Shown here piece by piece: positions 12,583-24,724 of a stretch of 64,000 bases of DNA; the first letter of the stretch is position 1, and each line of letters opens with the position of its first letter. Both the position numbers and the translations under genes were made by a program. Under the pieces are notes generated by a model. That model did not search any database. It saw nothing but the letters and a program-made list of their open reading frames with translations, and had not been told where the DNA came from. This DNA comes from Erodium maritimum (Eukaryota; Streptophyta; Magnoliopsida; Geraniales; Geraniaceae): NCBI GenBank assembly GCA_963921825.1, contig OY997593.1, positions 69,238,039 through 69,302,038 on the forward strand, given 5' to 3'.

Positions 12583-13950
12583 TTTTTTTTTATCAGCAAA
12601 GCATATTTAAATTAAACCTCTCTCAAGGAGGAAGAGGAGTACAATGAGAGAGTCTAGCTACAGACTCTCCAACAAAAAAAGGATCACAACAACGGCTACC
12701 ACCCTGGTAGCTATGAATGGGTACGCAGACCCTGATGATGGATGGGTACGCAGACCCGGATGAAGAATGGGTACGCAGACCCTGATGATGAATGGGTACG
12801 CAGACCCTGAATGAAACAATGAAAGGGTACGCAGACCCTGAAACCCCACACCGGAGAAACCTCATAAATGAAATGAAAGGGTACGCAAACCCAGAGATGA
12901 AAGGGTACGAAGACCCAGAAGAGAAGAGAGTGGGTACGCAGACCCTAAAAAGAAAGGGTACGCAGACCCTAAAAAGAAAGGGTACGCCGACCCTGAAGTG
13001 AATGGGTACGCAGACCCTGAAATGAATGGGTACGCAGACCCTAAAGTGAGAAGGGTACACAGACCCAGGGAAAAAAAGACAGCTAAAAAAGAAGACTCAC
13101 ACCCGAATATAGTCACCATGAAGCACTCGAGGAAGAAAAGGTTAAAACCCGGATTTGAAACCATAAGCACAAACGATACTGAAATAAACCAATCTACTGC
13201 CAAAGTAAGAAGAACACTCTGTCTCATTAAGACCATCAATCCGTCATATAGACAGGAAAACGGTCACTAACTAGTCGGTGGCCAACACCACAAACGACGG
13301 AGACAATTCTAAAGGGAATTACCCTCAAGAACACACTATACTAGAATCGATATTGAAGGAACACTGCTTAATGACACTAAGGCCAAACTACTCGTCGAGG
13401 GCCAACACCCAGAAACCGACGAAACCGACCCAACAAAGTGGGAGGAAGCAGAGTAAAACCAACAAATTACGATAATGGCACAATGAGGGGAACACTAAAC
13501 TGAAGCAGGAGAAGAGGAATACCAGAGAGCCTCAGCTAACCACCAGGTCCACGACGATCAGCACCCGAGAATGAGGAAACGCGTCCCACACCAGACCTGA
13601 GAAGAAGAGCTAGGCAACAGAGCGAACCAACAGCTGCACCCAGACCAGAGCCACAACGATCCACTCCCAAAAGGATGCAGAAACGTGTCCCACGACCAGC
13701 TCTAAGAAAGATACCTCCGAAGCTACGCTCAACCCGTCAGGCAAGCAGACGAACCAATAAAAGCAGGAAGAATAGCTCTGCACCGATCCCCACCCGGGAG
13801 GATGGAGAAGCGTGTCCCACGACCAGAGCCGGAACTTAAAACCTCCAATGAGCCGAAAGATCCACCGTCGAGTCCGTGAGGGACGAAGTAGACATTGGAG
13901 CTCGTACTCAGTCCTCCAAAATCTAAATCGGACAACACCGATAAAGGCCA
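12583..13950 (-). mobile_element. Probable poly(A) retroelement carrying a minisatellite
   Basis: On the minus strand the sequence ends in a poly(A) tail (poly-T at 12583-12591). It is preceded by a 3' end closely resembling that of the element at 42903-44408: both have a run of CCTC/GAGG, then TTTAAT and ATATGC, then CGAT or TGAT before the tail. The body holds the GGGTACGCAGACCC array. I found no matching target duplication, so the right limit is only an estimate. No reverse transcriptase is present. Confidence 0.45.
12719..13066. repeat. 13-unit minisatellite, core GGGTACGCAGACCC
   Basis: Thirteen copies of GGGTACGCAGACCC or a near variant follow each other at intervals of mostly 24-31 bases, with one longer interval of about 54. 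The core is a small hairpin motif: GGGT pairs with ACCC around a six-base loop. The linkers vary (TGATGATGAAT, TAAAAAGAAA, TGAAATGAAT). On the plus strand the units can be read as repeated GYADPE and on the minus strand as GSAYPF, but no start, promoter or family supports a protein. Confidence 0.9.
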
Positions 13951-14429
13951 ACGAGGAGAACCGGTATTTCTACCGAGTACGTACTCTACTACTTATAAAT
14001 GTTAGGGCCACACCCAACTAATAAGGTTGACCTTTTAGTTGTGGAATCCCGACCCGATATAAGTAGTCCGTTTTAAGAAAAACAAAAATTTACAGCAAGC
14101 AATGCATAAGCCAAGTGAAGGCAATAGGGAGCTTATTTGCAAGACACTTATACATGAACAAAAGCTTAGAGACCAACTGTTGAAACGTACTCTGCCATGG
14201 TTGCTCGATCGATCGTATATACAAGGAGAAGCTCCTTCAAAATCCCCAATTTTCACACTCCACCTCCTTCGTATACATCACCCTGTCTCTCGATGCCCTT
14301 TCATCCATACATGCTTATTCTGTTTGATCCACAAAGTGGTCTTCAATTTCAATACTATATATTGGACCTTTTCAATGAAGCTTATAGATATATGTTGTTT
14401 TAATTAACTAAATTCCAATTGCGTTTATT

Positions 14430-14950
14430 TACGCTAGTGATGAAAAACAAGTCTTAGAGACGGCTATCCCTAGGGTTTAGTCTTTTTCACAACCGCACCT
14501 CCTCTTCTCTTTCGCGTCGTAATTCTATGCCTACGTCTTTCTCCTCGCCCTTCGCCCTTACAGCCGGCACAACCAATGGTGGAACTTCTTTCACGGTTCC
14601 ATCCTCACGATAACCATCTCCGCCTCATATTGCTACGAGTCTTCCTCCTCTATCGCAAAAGGGCCGCCATCCCCCCATCGACTACAATCCGGCACGGGCC
14701 CAAGCACGGTTATCCCTAAACTCGCCCTGCAGATCTCCAATGCCATAGAGGGCCCTTTTTAGGCTGAGACAACCACTACCGCAACTCTCCCTGAATAGAC
14801 TCCACCACTCCTCACGGGTGGTGGAGTCTGTTTAGGAACAACTAGGGATCTTCTCCTCTGAAGATGAAGATGGTCGGGATGAAGACGATGTGGTAATGGA
14901 CGAAGAGTCAAACAATCTTAATCAAGCGCGGGCTGCAAAACAGACTTGTG
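14430..14950 (+). repeat. Local repeat R, copy 1
   Basis: This segment is similar to 35755-36240 (same orientation) and to 18480-18935 (inverted). Shared landmarks are CCGGCA near the start, CGGGCCCAAGCACGG, CCATAGAGGGCCCT and GGGATGAAGACGATGTGGT near the end. The last part of all three reads as an acidic peptide, DEDDVVMDEE. It looks like a dispersed gene or transposon fragment, not a live gene. Confidence 0.65.
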
Positions 14951-15519
14951 AGGTACACAAAATTCCACAATAAAGCACTATACATCCCAAAATACGGCTA
15001 ATGATAATGATAATGTTTTGGTACACAAAATTCCACAATGAAGGACTATACATCCCAAAATACAACACATAAACAAAATTATCAAACATTATTGGATTGT
15101 TTAAGAAAAAACCCGGTACATACATTAAAATGAATAAACCATAAAATTTATCCCACTAATTTGTTTTCATTATAAAACATGCTTTGCATACTATTAAAAA
15201 GTCTTCACTCAGAACATTGTTGTGAATTTACTTTTAATAAGTTTATGATATCAAATAAATTTGAAAATGTTAGTATCAAATGTCTCATTGAATATATATT
15301 TGTAGTCACAGATGTGAACAAAATCATTGAGATATGAAGCACATCTTACAGATAAACAAAAATAGTAGAATGGAATCAATAACCCCTTACAAAATAGAAC
15401 AGTAAGAATAGGGGTGACAAAATAATCCGAACCTCACAGGAGACCTGATGTATTTAACCGGATCAGTAGTGGCGTCCAAATCGTCCAGCTTCTTTCTTTG
15501 ACAGCAAACAGTTGTGCTC

Positions 15520-16630
15520 TTACGAGGACGCAGTTGTGAGCACAAAGGACGAGCGCATGCCAAAGTGGAGGGCAACCTTTTTCACATCCTCATAGCTCAT
15601 CCTCTCCGACTTGAGGCACCAATCCACCACCCGAGCCTTTACGAAATGCTCGGGGACTCCATCTCTTGGGAGCTCAGTGAAGTGAAGCTTAAGACACAAG
15701 TAACGCACAATGTAAGCGTCTGAATTATCAACTGGACGGCACGAAGAGGAGATGAACAAAACCACCCCATCGCCCAGGCTACTGAGCGATAGCTCAATAG
15801 AAATGTCATAGGGGAAAAGGTCTGCATAGTAGGGCTCCACTTCAGGCAGCTCTTGCATGCCAACTCTAGATCCATTCCAATTGTAGGCATAGATCTTCCC
15901 GTTAAAGTCGGCAATGCCTATGCGAATGTCGTTGTTCAGGCCATCCACCGCGACCGCCCTCATCGGGTAGTACACGGACCGCGGTGAGAAATAGAACGTT
16001 CTCTTCCACGCATTGGACTCGAGACAGAAACACAACTCCTCCTCCCCTATCACGAAAAACCAGGCCCCCAAACTCAAACGCGGAGAAGGCACCCATTCCG
16101 ATGTCCGGTTGCTCCGGCGCCGTCCACTACTCGGATTCGGGGTCGAAGATGTCGAAAATCGGGAAGCATAGGCCGGTAGAGTCCAATAAAGGACTTGTCT
16201 CACCGATCACGCAGAAACGCGACTTGACCGGCACCACTGAAGGGATCGCCTTGGGCCCTGCGCAAGGGGCGATGGTGTCGCTGACGGATATGTGGACGAA
16301 GGGTCGCTTGGCGGCCCAATCCTGGTGGTGGTCGTCGGAGACGTAGACGCGCCTGTTTAGGAAATGATGGCTCCGAGAGGGGAGTTGTTCCTCGCCGGGG
16401 TTGTCGTTTGGGAGGAGCTTCTCGCCGCCGACGAAGAATGTTTTGGATTTCCACCTGATGATACCGGCGCCTGACGGCACGCCCTCGTTCTCGTAGGAGC
16501 AGACCGGAGTGACCTTGCCCCTGTCCCTGCTGTCACCGATCACGGGGACCTTGGGCGGCTCCAGTCTACAACCTTCGAAACGGAGCCTCCACAGACCGAT
16601 CGTAGAATTCACGTAAACGTAATCTGCCAT
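15520..16630 (-). pseudogene. Kelch-like beta-propeller gene, copy 1, broken
   Basis: A start at 16630 (MADYVYVNSTIGLWRLRF) opens an unspliced reading frame of about 370 codons with propeller-like blades, including IFDIFDPESE followed by WTAPEQPD. Two lesions separate it from its paralogue at 33994-35074. A TAG at 16127-16129 stands where the paralogue has TCG, and one extra base near 16062 shifts the frame. Downstream the frame is open again (to 15520), with LCLKLHFTELP and a conserved C-terminus. No F-box is present. The biochemical role is unknown; the resemblance is to galactose-oxidase/kelch-type plant proteins. If transcribed, it would give only a protein truncated at residue 167. Confidence 0.7.
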
Positions 16631-16920
16631 GTTCGTTCGGTCGATAGTGGATGACCAAACCCTAGCACTCGACCTCCTATTTTATTCTCTGACCTCTATG
16701 TATATGTGGAATTGGATTTGATATTATTTGATTTTTTTATGAATCTAATATGCTTTCTAGTTAACAACGAGCCCGTACTAATGCTATTGTGATTGGTATT
16801 GTTCTATTTTGAAGCCGAATTTTCTTTCTGTAAAAGCGGATGCTCTGTGTCTTGATGATTTTGTATGGAGTGGTGTATTTTTTATAATTGGTTACGAGGA
16901 TTGTATTAGTAATGTCAATC

Positions 16921-18174
16921 AAGTATTACTAGGGTTTAGGGTATGCGTGAGCAGCCTCCATTGCGCAAGATTCCATGGGTGCAGATGCTGCAACTCATGG
17001 AGGTTTTGCAGGGTTTGGTTCCTGTCCTGCTAAGCATGCTATTGGCGCAGGGAGGTGCGACATTGGTGGTGTACGGCGGCGGCAAGGGACGAGATGGGGA
17101 CACGCTTGCGCAGCTTGTCATGGCGGCTCCGACCTCGACACCGGTTGGCCCCGTGGTGGGGTTACAAGCGTTATTAACGGACGTAGCCACCCCAGGTTTT
17201 GCTCTCTGCGGAAACCCTAGGGCTTGGCTCTTGGAGGTGATGGCGATCTCGGCGGCGAGACTTTCCAGCCTCTTTGGTGCTTCTTCCCTGTGGTTCGATC
17301 CGGAGGAGGGAGTGATGCATGCAGATGGTGCTGCGACTGGTACAAGCGTCGTGGACGGGAGCGGAGTGTCGGGACGGGGAGTTGGCGAGGATCGATCTGA
17401 TCGGAGTGATCGGCCGACCGCGCTGGGACTAACAGCGTTGCCGGTGACTCCACTGTCGTCTGGCGGGGTGGGGAAGGATGGAGACAGGGAGGCCCTGCCA
17501 ACGCCGTTGACGGTGACGGCGAGGGAGATGCTGGAGCCTTGTCGGGTGTTCTCATCGGTCAGGCGGACGGAAGAGGAGGCTCGCGGAGGGGACGGGCGGA
17601 GCAGGGCGGTGGCTGGGCCTCGTCGGGCTTCGGCGAGGGGATTGGGCACTCGGGCTCGTCAGGGATCGCATGTCCGGCCAGCGGGGGTGTTGTATGCAGC
17701 AGCGGCGGGGGGCTACAAGCGCCCCCGCCTGCAGGAATGAGTCTGTGGTGGCCCGGGGAGGGGTGGGTCGACTTTGATCCCTTCCCGGAGGATGGATGAC
17801 GTTGGCACCATCATCAGTTGATACTTGTCTCCCCTGCCAGTTCAGAATCAGCACACCCGCGTTCAGGAGCCCTACCATTATCAGTTCAGGGAGGACGACG
17901 CACGCTGACACACCGGGGGAGATGTAGATCCACCAGTATTCCTCTTAACTTGGTTGGCTCGCCTCGTCCCCTTTGGAAGAAGCATGATGTATCGGCGTCT
18001 TTGGACGCTACCGCAGATATCCCCTTCGTCCGCCCCCGATTACCAGAGCCGAATTTACTGCTTTGCTTTTCATTTCTGTTTGTTAATTGGATTTACTTTT
18101 GTAGGTGGGGTACATTTATGTACCTAGCAAACTCTCTTATTTTATAATATTATTGCACTTTTTATTCTAAAAAA
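16921..18174 (+). mobile_element. Non-autonomous LINE-like element with 10-bp TSD
   Basis: A 1.25-kb GC-rich insertion ends in a short poly(A) run. It is flanked by AATGTCAATC at 16911-16920 and again at 18175-18184. Its 5' end begins near CTAGGGTTTAGGG, a common plant LINE leader motif. A 265-codon open frame (16943-17740) has no domain I recognise and is probably not a gene. Its 3' half is clearly related to the minus-strand element at 55568-56880; both contain CTCCCCTNCYAGT, GGAGCCCTA, GGGAGGACGACGCACNCTGA and TTGGTTGGCTCG. No reverse transcriptase is present. Confidence 0.8.
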
Positions 18175-18399
18175 AATGTCAATCGAAACATTCAAGTAGA
18201 GTTATAAGTTCTGAGAATCAGAATAAAACCAACATTGTTGTAGGAGATTCGGTGGTCTTGGGTCTATTGGAATAATCTAATTTCCATCTTACACAAAAAT
18301 AAAAATTCCTACATCCTAGTCTGAATTGGTAAAATAAAGTATTGGAAATAATTGTAATAACATGCATCAAACAAAAATAGAACAAACAACAAAAACTCC

Positions 18400-19260
18400 T
18401 TGGTGTAAGCAAGACTGGTCTCGGATCGTGAGGGGTAGGCCACCAGTCTTCTACCCCCCGTGCTCCTTGGCGACTCATGGCTCCTGGAGAGGTTGTTTTG
18501 CAACTCTCTCCTAATTGAGATCGTTCATCTCTTCATCCATTACCACATCGTCTTCATCCCGATCATCTTGATCTTCAAGGGAGAAGATCCCCCCTGTTCC
18601 TGAACAGACTCCACCGCCCATGAGGCTGAGGAGAGAGGCCGGAGCGGATGTACCGACCTAAACAGGGCCATTTGTGGCCTTCGAGATCAGTAGGGCAGCC
18701 GTGCTTGGGCCCGTGCTAGGTTGAAGTCGCCAGAGGGCTGGTGGCCTTATTGCGGTGGAGGAGACAGTCCCAAAGCGATTGCGACGGAGATGTATGTAGT
18801 GATAGTGAAACCGTGCCGGCTAGAAGGGCGGAGGGAAAAGATAAAGTAGTAGGCATGATGGCTTTGATGAGGGAGAGAAGAGGAGGTATGACTGTGAAGA
18901 GTGTTAAACCCTAAAGAGAGTCTTTGAGACTTTTTCGTCTGTCGTAAAAATATTACGTTTTAGACATTAGAGTGATACATTTAATTCTAAGATATTCAAA
19001 TTTATTTGATATCATCAACTTCTTTAAATTAAATTCACTATGATTTTAAATATTTAAGAATATATTTTTCAATTTTAGTGTAGAGTTTTATGTTATGTAG
19101 GGTCATTAGTTATAGAGAGTTTAGGGTTGTGTAGATCATTCTTTCGGCTGGAGATTTGATCCAACCGTTACTCGATCGAACGAATCCGTAGCCAACCCAA
19201 TGGTGTCAGCAACACCACCGGCTTCCCTGACACTACCATCTCATCCATGTCACTGCCAAT
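18400..19260 (-). repeat. Local repeat R, copy 2 (inverted)
   Basis: Read on the minus strand, this segment follows 35440-36300 for most of its length. It includes the TCAAATAAATTTG-containing stretch, the AAACCCTAA leader, CGGGCCCAAGCACGG and the acidic DEDDVVMDEE frame. It starts just above the element at 16921-18174 and ends beside the LINE RNase H fragment. It contains no intact gene. Confidence 0.65.
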
Positions 19261-19364
19261 GACAGAAGGTCGATTTCCATCGGATATAGCTGAATTGATA
19301 GCCCTGAACAGAGTGGTTCGCCTTTCTATAGAGCTTAGCCTTCAAATTAGTGAGGTAGAAGTGG

Positions 19365-22300
19365 TGTAAAGACCTGAGTTTTTATTCGAGAAATTATCGT
19401 TGGGAACGTCGTCGAGTTGGGGAACGAATTGGTTATTGGAACAAATTCAAAAAAAAAAGATTGAAAGATGTTGGGCCGGTTCTGATCTGAGCCCAAGACA
19501 GCCAAGGGCCCAAGCCCTCTAACACTTTGAAACCCTGCATTTGCACTGTTCCCCCTTCACTTTCATATCTGAGCACGCACTTCGAGGAACGCCTCTCTCC
19601 CTCTCTGCCCTTCCCTCTCGCGCACTCAGCTTCTCTCGCACCAAACCGACGTCGGCGACGAGAATCTCCACCTCTCTCTCGCTCGTCCATGCCAACCACG
19701 AACCTCTGCTCCGTCGTCTCCTTCTTCCCCGAGTGTGAATCGAAGCCACCGTCTAGCTTCGAGAAGCCGGCGTCTGAAACCCTCGTCTCAGTCCTCCTCT
19801 ACCGGCTTTTCACGCCGCGCCGGAAACGGAGAGGAAGGACTCGGTTTCGTGACGCCGTTCCGACCACGGCCAGCCTGAACCCTCACGGCGACGTGGGTTT
19901 GGGTACTGGTTCGCCGGAACTACGCCGTCGAAACCCTCACCTCACCAGATCTGAGACGGTAAGCTTCCGGGTCGCTCTCCTAACCTTCGCCGGACCTTCC
20001 TACCACCTTCGCCGCCTCTTCGTCGTAGTTTCCTGCCACCTCTACCGCCCTACCGAGGCCGAGAAGCTCGCCGGAAGGGCCTCGTAGCTGCCGGAGTTTC
20101 CTCGAACCAGCCAAGCTTGCGACTGTCTGAGTTGCGGGCCTTGGGCCAAATTGGCCTTGGGCCGAGACGTTACTGGGCCTGGAGACGGGCATTGGGCCCA
20201 GGCCAGGTCCCGGGCCGGACTTGTGTCCGGGTCTGTACCGGGTCTGGATCGGGCTCGGGTCAGGTCCGGGTTCTGGGTCTGGATCGGGTTCGGACCTGGA
20301 TTCGGGTCGGACTCGGGCCGGGCCGGGTCTGGACAGATTTAAATAACAAATTAATTTAATTAATGAATTAATTAACAACTTTGACTTGAAATCAGATAAC
20401 ACTTGGACTGAATTACTAAATTGGAGAACCATTTCGGGTTGGACCGGGACTGATACGTCCCTCTTGTGTTAAACCAGGTCGTTACCCCGAGCGCGGAGAA
20501 GACCGGTGTTGGCCAGGACGTCAACAGCTAGAAGACGCAACGGTCGGCTCTTCAAGAGGTAGGGATTACCTCGAAACCGCCTTATTACGGTTTTACTAGA
20601 ATTCATATAGGGAAACCTAATAAACTGGCTAAAGAACTAGTATGCATATAGGAAACGAACAACTAGCGTAGACGTTTCAAACTGCGAACATTTACGTTTT
20701 CTGTCTTGAGAATTGTTGCGCTGGTAGAATCGGGCCATGTCGCGCCCGTATGACTTGTGTGCTGAATATATCTGTGTATGCCTTTGATGCTTGAACGGTT
20801 AATAAATAACGAACACGAAAACGAGTATAATTGACTAGAGAACGCATGATCAGTGATTTGAGTGCTTTTCCCTATTTTACTTGATATGTTGGATTGAGAA
20901 TGTTGGGGATACCGGTTAAGCCGGTGGGGTAACCATGTGGAGAGTGGTATCGGTAAGTGATGGTATGTGCCTGTTGGCAGTGTTATTATTGAAACATGAC
21001 TGTGGTTGTGAAAGTGATTGTGACTGTTATGTGATAGTTGTATTAAGTGTGTGTCTGAGAGGGTGTCGGTAAGTGATGGTCAGTACGGAACAGTTGTGAG
21101 TGTAATTTAAGGGTCGAGATATTATATTCGGTGTTGCATGTTGTGACTGTACGTGGGCAAGTGTGTCGTGTTTGTGGAGATATAAATCCTTGGTTGTGAA
21201 ATGGTCGGGTGAGTGATAGACCGACGTGATTGTGATTGTGAGTGTGGTTGTGATTGTTCTGGTGATAATGGTTATGAGTTGTGCCCGAAAGGTGTGTCGT
21301 ACCTTCCGTTGCGCCGCCGGTAAAGTGTGAGAGACGTACTTCCGTAAGGTGAGTCGTACCTTCCGGGTGTGTGAGCGGTAAAGTGTGAGGCTTGGAGTAC
21401 GATGGTACACGAGAAAGGTGGTTTCCCTACCTTCCGACCGTGACTCGGTAAAACGATGTGTCATGCGAAGAGGTGATTTCCCTACCTTCCGACTAGCACT
21501 CGGTAAAACGCTGTGTTGAGCACCGCGAGAGATGAGGCCGCGAAGAGGCGATTTCCCTGCCTTCTGTCGATCGGTAAAACGCTGCGTCCGCGATGAGGTC
21601 GACCGCCTATCCTGACTTTGTGTTAGGGAAGTTGCGTACGGTTACGCCGGGCCGAGAGGGTTGCTCCCTAGACTGTGCGAGGGCTACGGGCCGCGAAATT
21701 GAGATTGCTTTGAATTGAATGAGTATTGTTGTGTTGTCAATCTGGGTGTTCTTTGTTATGAGTTGCGTGTGACTGTGAATGACTCGATTTGAATTTTTGA
21801 TGGTGAATTCATGTGTGTGGCTTCCGTGTAAGTTAAAGTGTCGTATTTGTGGTTGTCCGTAAGTCGTTTGTGAAGGGGCTTGGGATGTGGAATCTCGGGA
21901 CAGTTTGTGGTCGGGTAGAGTGAAGGTTGTTTAAGTTAGATTTTATGTTCTCGTTGTTTCTTCCTCTTTTAATCGTTAAGAAGTTAGTTTAGAAACGTAA
22001 TTGGATGGGGTTGAGCTAAAGTTAGTATGGTTGGTCTGGTAAACGTCAAGTTTAAAAAGGGGTTTGTCTATAAATTGGTTTAGGAATCGGCGTTGGTATA
22101 GTTGGACATTGAGTATCCGAGTTTAAAGATGGGTATTGGCTTTTATTTGATTCATAGGTCGTATTGTGTTAAAACCTTTATTATATTTTAAATAATGGAA
22201 AAGCGTTTTGGTAAATTCGAGATAAGGAGGTTTTGATGGTTTTCCCTACTGAGCGTCAAGCTCACCCCCTTACTATATTGTTTTACAGGTTGAGCGGTTT

Positions 22301-22540
22301 GTGGTCTAGCGGGATTCTCGGAGCTAGGGAGCTAGTGAGGATCCTAGGCTAGTTTGGTCTAGAGACGTACCCTCATTTGAACTTAACGTTATTGTTGTTT
22401 TTTTTGAGCTGTGACTCAATGTGTCAGATTTATTACTTTCGGTTTATTATTTCATAGTTTATTTCTTTTAAATCGCTTTATTTATTTATTAATTTAGTTC
22501 ACGTCTCGGGTCCGGTCAATACCGGATTTGGGGCGTGACA
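19365..22540 (+). mobile_element. Long solo-LTR-like element A, 5-bp TSD
   Basis: The element begins TGTAAAGACC and ends GGGGCGTGACA, so it has TG...CA ends. It is flanked by AGTGG at 19360-19364 and 22541-22545. At 3176 bp it would be an unusually long LTR. It has a pyrimidine-rich leader with GAAACCCTG, GGCCCGG-rich sequence near 20150-20340, and a polymerase-free body. The terminal CCGGATTTGGGGCGTGACA recurs as its reverse complement at 26815 in element B. No gag or pol is visible, so it is a solo LTR or a large non-coding LTR derivative. Confidence 0.7.
21290..21610 (+). repeat. Imperfect tandem sub-repeats inside LTR A
   Basis: Repeated units carry a TACCTTCCG or CTGCCTTCTG motif followed by CGGTAAAACG or CGGTAAAGTG. 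At least five units follow each other at spacings of roughly 55-70 bases. The best conserved pair contains GATTTCCCTACCTTCCGACT-type sequence. Such arrays are common in long plant LTRs. Confidence 0.6.
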
Positions 22541-22799
22541 AGTGGATTCATCAAACTCGAAACAAGCTTATCGAAATCAAGATTTTACTTGTGTGCTCGT
22601 TAATGTTGTCGAGGAAATCTTGTGGGATATGCAGTGGTTTCACTCTTACAACTTGAGTTGGGCCCCAAAATTAATAAATAGAGAAGCTCATGAGCATGCA
22701 AAATAATCCGTGGAGAAAAGAATTTCTAGGGTTTGAAAAGGGTCTGGTCCTTCTGTAATAGCACAACTTGAAAAGGGTCAGTCACAGAGTGGGGCGGCT

Positions 22800-23309
22800 A
22801 AATTCTAGGAACGTCCTCCTCAAGGGACGTGGGCTGTAAACACTGATGGGGCACTCTTTGCAGCGGCACAGAAGATGGGGACGGGCTGGATATGCAGAGA
22901 TGGACTGGGGCATCTGACAGGGGCCCGATCTTTGTCTTTTCATGGTCCTCAGAATCCCGGATTAGTAGAGGCGTATGCAATCTAGGATGCTTTAACATGG
23001 CTCCTGCAATACCCCATGCAAAGGGCGACAGTGCGAAGCGACTGCAAGGTCATAATGGATATGATCAGGAAAGGGGCGTCTGCTATCTCCTTTAGGTACA
23101 ATTGTAACGGATTGTATCTCCCTATTAGCTAAACTCGAGTACGTGCAACTCGTTTTTGTAAGACGGACAGCGAACAAAGCAGCTCATTGGCTTGCCAAGA
23201 CGGCTTGTTCCTCCCCGATCTGGAATTGGTTTGGGGGTCATATCCCTGAATCTCTTCAAAATATCATTTTTGCCGATATTTAATAAAGCATCATATTTAC
23301 TCAAAAAAA
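22800..23309 (+). mobile_element. 5'-truncated LINE end with RNase H remnant
   Basis: The frame opens WAVNTDGALFAAAQKMGTGW, ICRDGLGHLTGA and TVRSDCKVIMDMIRKG, the start of an RVT_3 RNase H domain. After a frame change it ends with RRTANKAAHWLAKTA and FGGHIPESLQNIIFADI, the usual LINE C-terminus. In-frame stops (for example after LVEAYAI) and frameshifts disable it. An A run at 23302-23309 is the poly(A) tail. This is a different LINE copy from the RNase H fragment just upstream, because domain order would otherwise be reversed. Confidence 0.75.
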
Positions 23310-23689
23310 ATTCTCTTGCCCTCTAATTAATAATAATTTTTATTTAAAAAAACTCTAACCGGGATTCAGAATCACCGTAAAAGAAAACGAAAAGTGAATG
23401 GCAACATCAATTGAATTACAACTAGGGTTTGGTTTTGAATGTTTCCAACTCGACGTAACCTCATCAAGTTAGATTCCCAACTGAGTGTTACCTAAATACC
23501 CCTGATCTTATCAAATATTACATTACATGGTACACAATCCTAACCTAAACCGAAGAGGAAATCCACTACTGTATTAATATATAGCATGGTGTGTGGGTAA
23601 ATAACTCACGCACCATCAACTCCTCTTCAGGAAGATTTTGTTACAACACTATATATTTGTTATTGTAGTGAAATAAGAAAGGGGTACAT

Positions 23690-24724
23690 ATGGGTGACCA
23701 ATGGAGCGAGCTTCATGCTGATATGTTGGCGATGATCGATCAACACCTTGTCTACTACGCTGACAAGTTTAGGTTTCGATGTGTTTGTAAGAACTGGCAA
23801 TCTTCTTCGCCGGGATTGCCCCAGCCACCGTGGCTACTGTGGCCGTATAAAAACAGTCCAACGTCTGGACTCTACCATCCACTGGAGAAGAAGGTGTATG
23901 AGGTTGACCTCCCAGGTGGTTCCACCAACGCTTTCCTAGGATCTGGCTACGGTTTTGTCGTTGCTTTGCAACGGAAAATATTTATAAGCGTTGTGAATCC
24001 ATTCTCCAAGACTCGAGTTCCACTCCCACCTAAACATACATTTCCTGACTCCAAAGAGGACTACTTTAGGAAGGACTGGCTTCAGAAGATCGTCATATCT
24101 GGTAACCCATCTTCTCATGATTTCAAAGCCGTAGCGCTTTATAAACGCAACAGATTGGCATATTGCAAGGTTGGTGACAAAGAATGGCGCAAGATGGTTT
24201 CTTTCGATGATCGTCCTGTTTACAAAGACATCGCTTTCTGCCACGAGAAGTTGTATGTGACAAGCTATGGAGGGTCAGAAGTTTTGGTTTGTGATGATGT
24301 TGTTTCTTGTCCGAAACTAAGGATATGTTGTGTTTCGCTCCCAAACTGTGACTTATCGTTCCGAAAAGATCATTCGGTGAACTCATGCGGTGATGGTCTT
24401 ATGATCATCCTTCGACGGTCTGCACAAGTAAAGCTTGAGATTTTTAAGTTGGATACGACCTCGTCGAGTTGGACTCCCATGGAAAGCTTGGGTGACCGAG
24501 CTTTGTTTATAGGTCTACATGATCTAACAGAGATTTCGTATCGGATTGCTGAAGAGAAAAAAGAATATTGGGCCATTGGTGAGATGAGACAGAGTATTAA
24601 TCCTTTAGGAGGTGAAGATCCTTCTCTTTTGGCCTCGTTAATTTGGTTCAAACCGGATGATGTATTCCCTCCTGGTAAATTGAAGGTCAGTTCTTTTCCA
24701 AGAAGGAAGATTTCTCGAGGATGA
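23690..24724 (+). CDS. F-box protein with DUF295 propeller (344 aa)
   Basis: A single uninterrupted exon runs from ATG 23690 to TGA 24724. Residues 5-40 form a short F-box (WSELHADMLAMIDQHL, then KFRFRCVCKNWQS). From about residue 55 to 325 the sequence fits the plant DUF295 beta-propeller: LYHPLEKKVYEVDLPG, GSGYGFVVAL, ISVVNPFSKTRVPLPP, AFCHEKLYV, LEIFKLDTTSSSWTPMESLGDRALFIG. Length and order agree with typical DUF295 F-box proteins of 340-400 residues. Such proteins are thought to be SCF adaptors with the propeller as substrate-binding part; the substrate is unknown. A TATA-like ACTATATATT lies about 45 bases upstream of the ATG. Flanking sequence is transposon-rich, but the gene itself shows no lesion. 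Confidence 0.85.
   Translation: MGDQWSELHADMLAMIDQHLVYYADKFRFRCVCKNWQSSSPGLPQPPWLLWPYKNSPTSGLYHPLEKKVYEVDLPGGSTNAFLGSGYGFVVALQRKIFISVVNPFSKTRVPLPPKHTFPDSKEDYFRKDWLQKIVISGNPSSHDFKAVALYKRNRLAYCKVGDKEWRKMVSFDDRPVYKDIAFCHEKLYVTSYGGSEVLVCDDVVSCPKLRICCVSLPNCDLSFRKDHSVNSCGDGLMIILRRSAQVKLEIFKLDTTSSSWTPMESLGDRALFIGLHDLTEISYRIAEEKKEYWAIGEMRQSINPLGGEDPSLLASLIWFKPDDVFPPGKLKVSSFPRRKISRG

Larger units (their letters stand above)
19290..22700 (+). pseudogene. LINE RNase H fragment split by a long LTR
   Basis: Reading across the LTR insertion, 19290-19364 joins 22546-22700 to give an RVT_3-type RNase H segment: AELIALNRVVRLSIELSLQ, then EVEVDSSN, then EEILWDMQWF and INREAHEHA. These are the middle and end of the RNase H domain found at the C-terminus of many plant LINE ORF2 proteins. 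Nothing upstream or downstream restores a full ORF2. The 3.2-kb element at 19365-22540 interrupts it. Confidence 0.65.

Noticed and set aside
12719-13066. CRISPR-like array
   Set aside because: Spacers are short, related to each other and irregular, the core is 14 bases and the DNA is plant nuclear; it is a minisatellite.
16943-17740. A 265-codon plus-strand frame
   Set aside because: It sits within the TSD-flanked element at 16921-18174, has no recognised domain and is not kept in the related element at 55568-56880.
22700-22790. A single RNase H gene spanning 19290-23309
   Set aside because: The domain order would be reversed (middle and end before start), so two separate LINE copies are the simpler reading.
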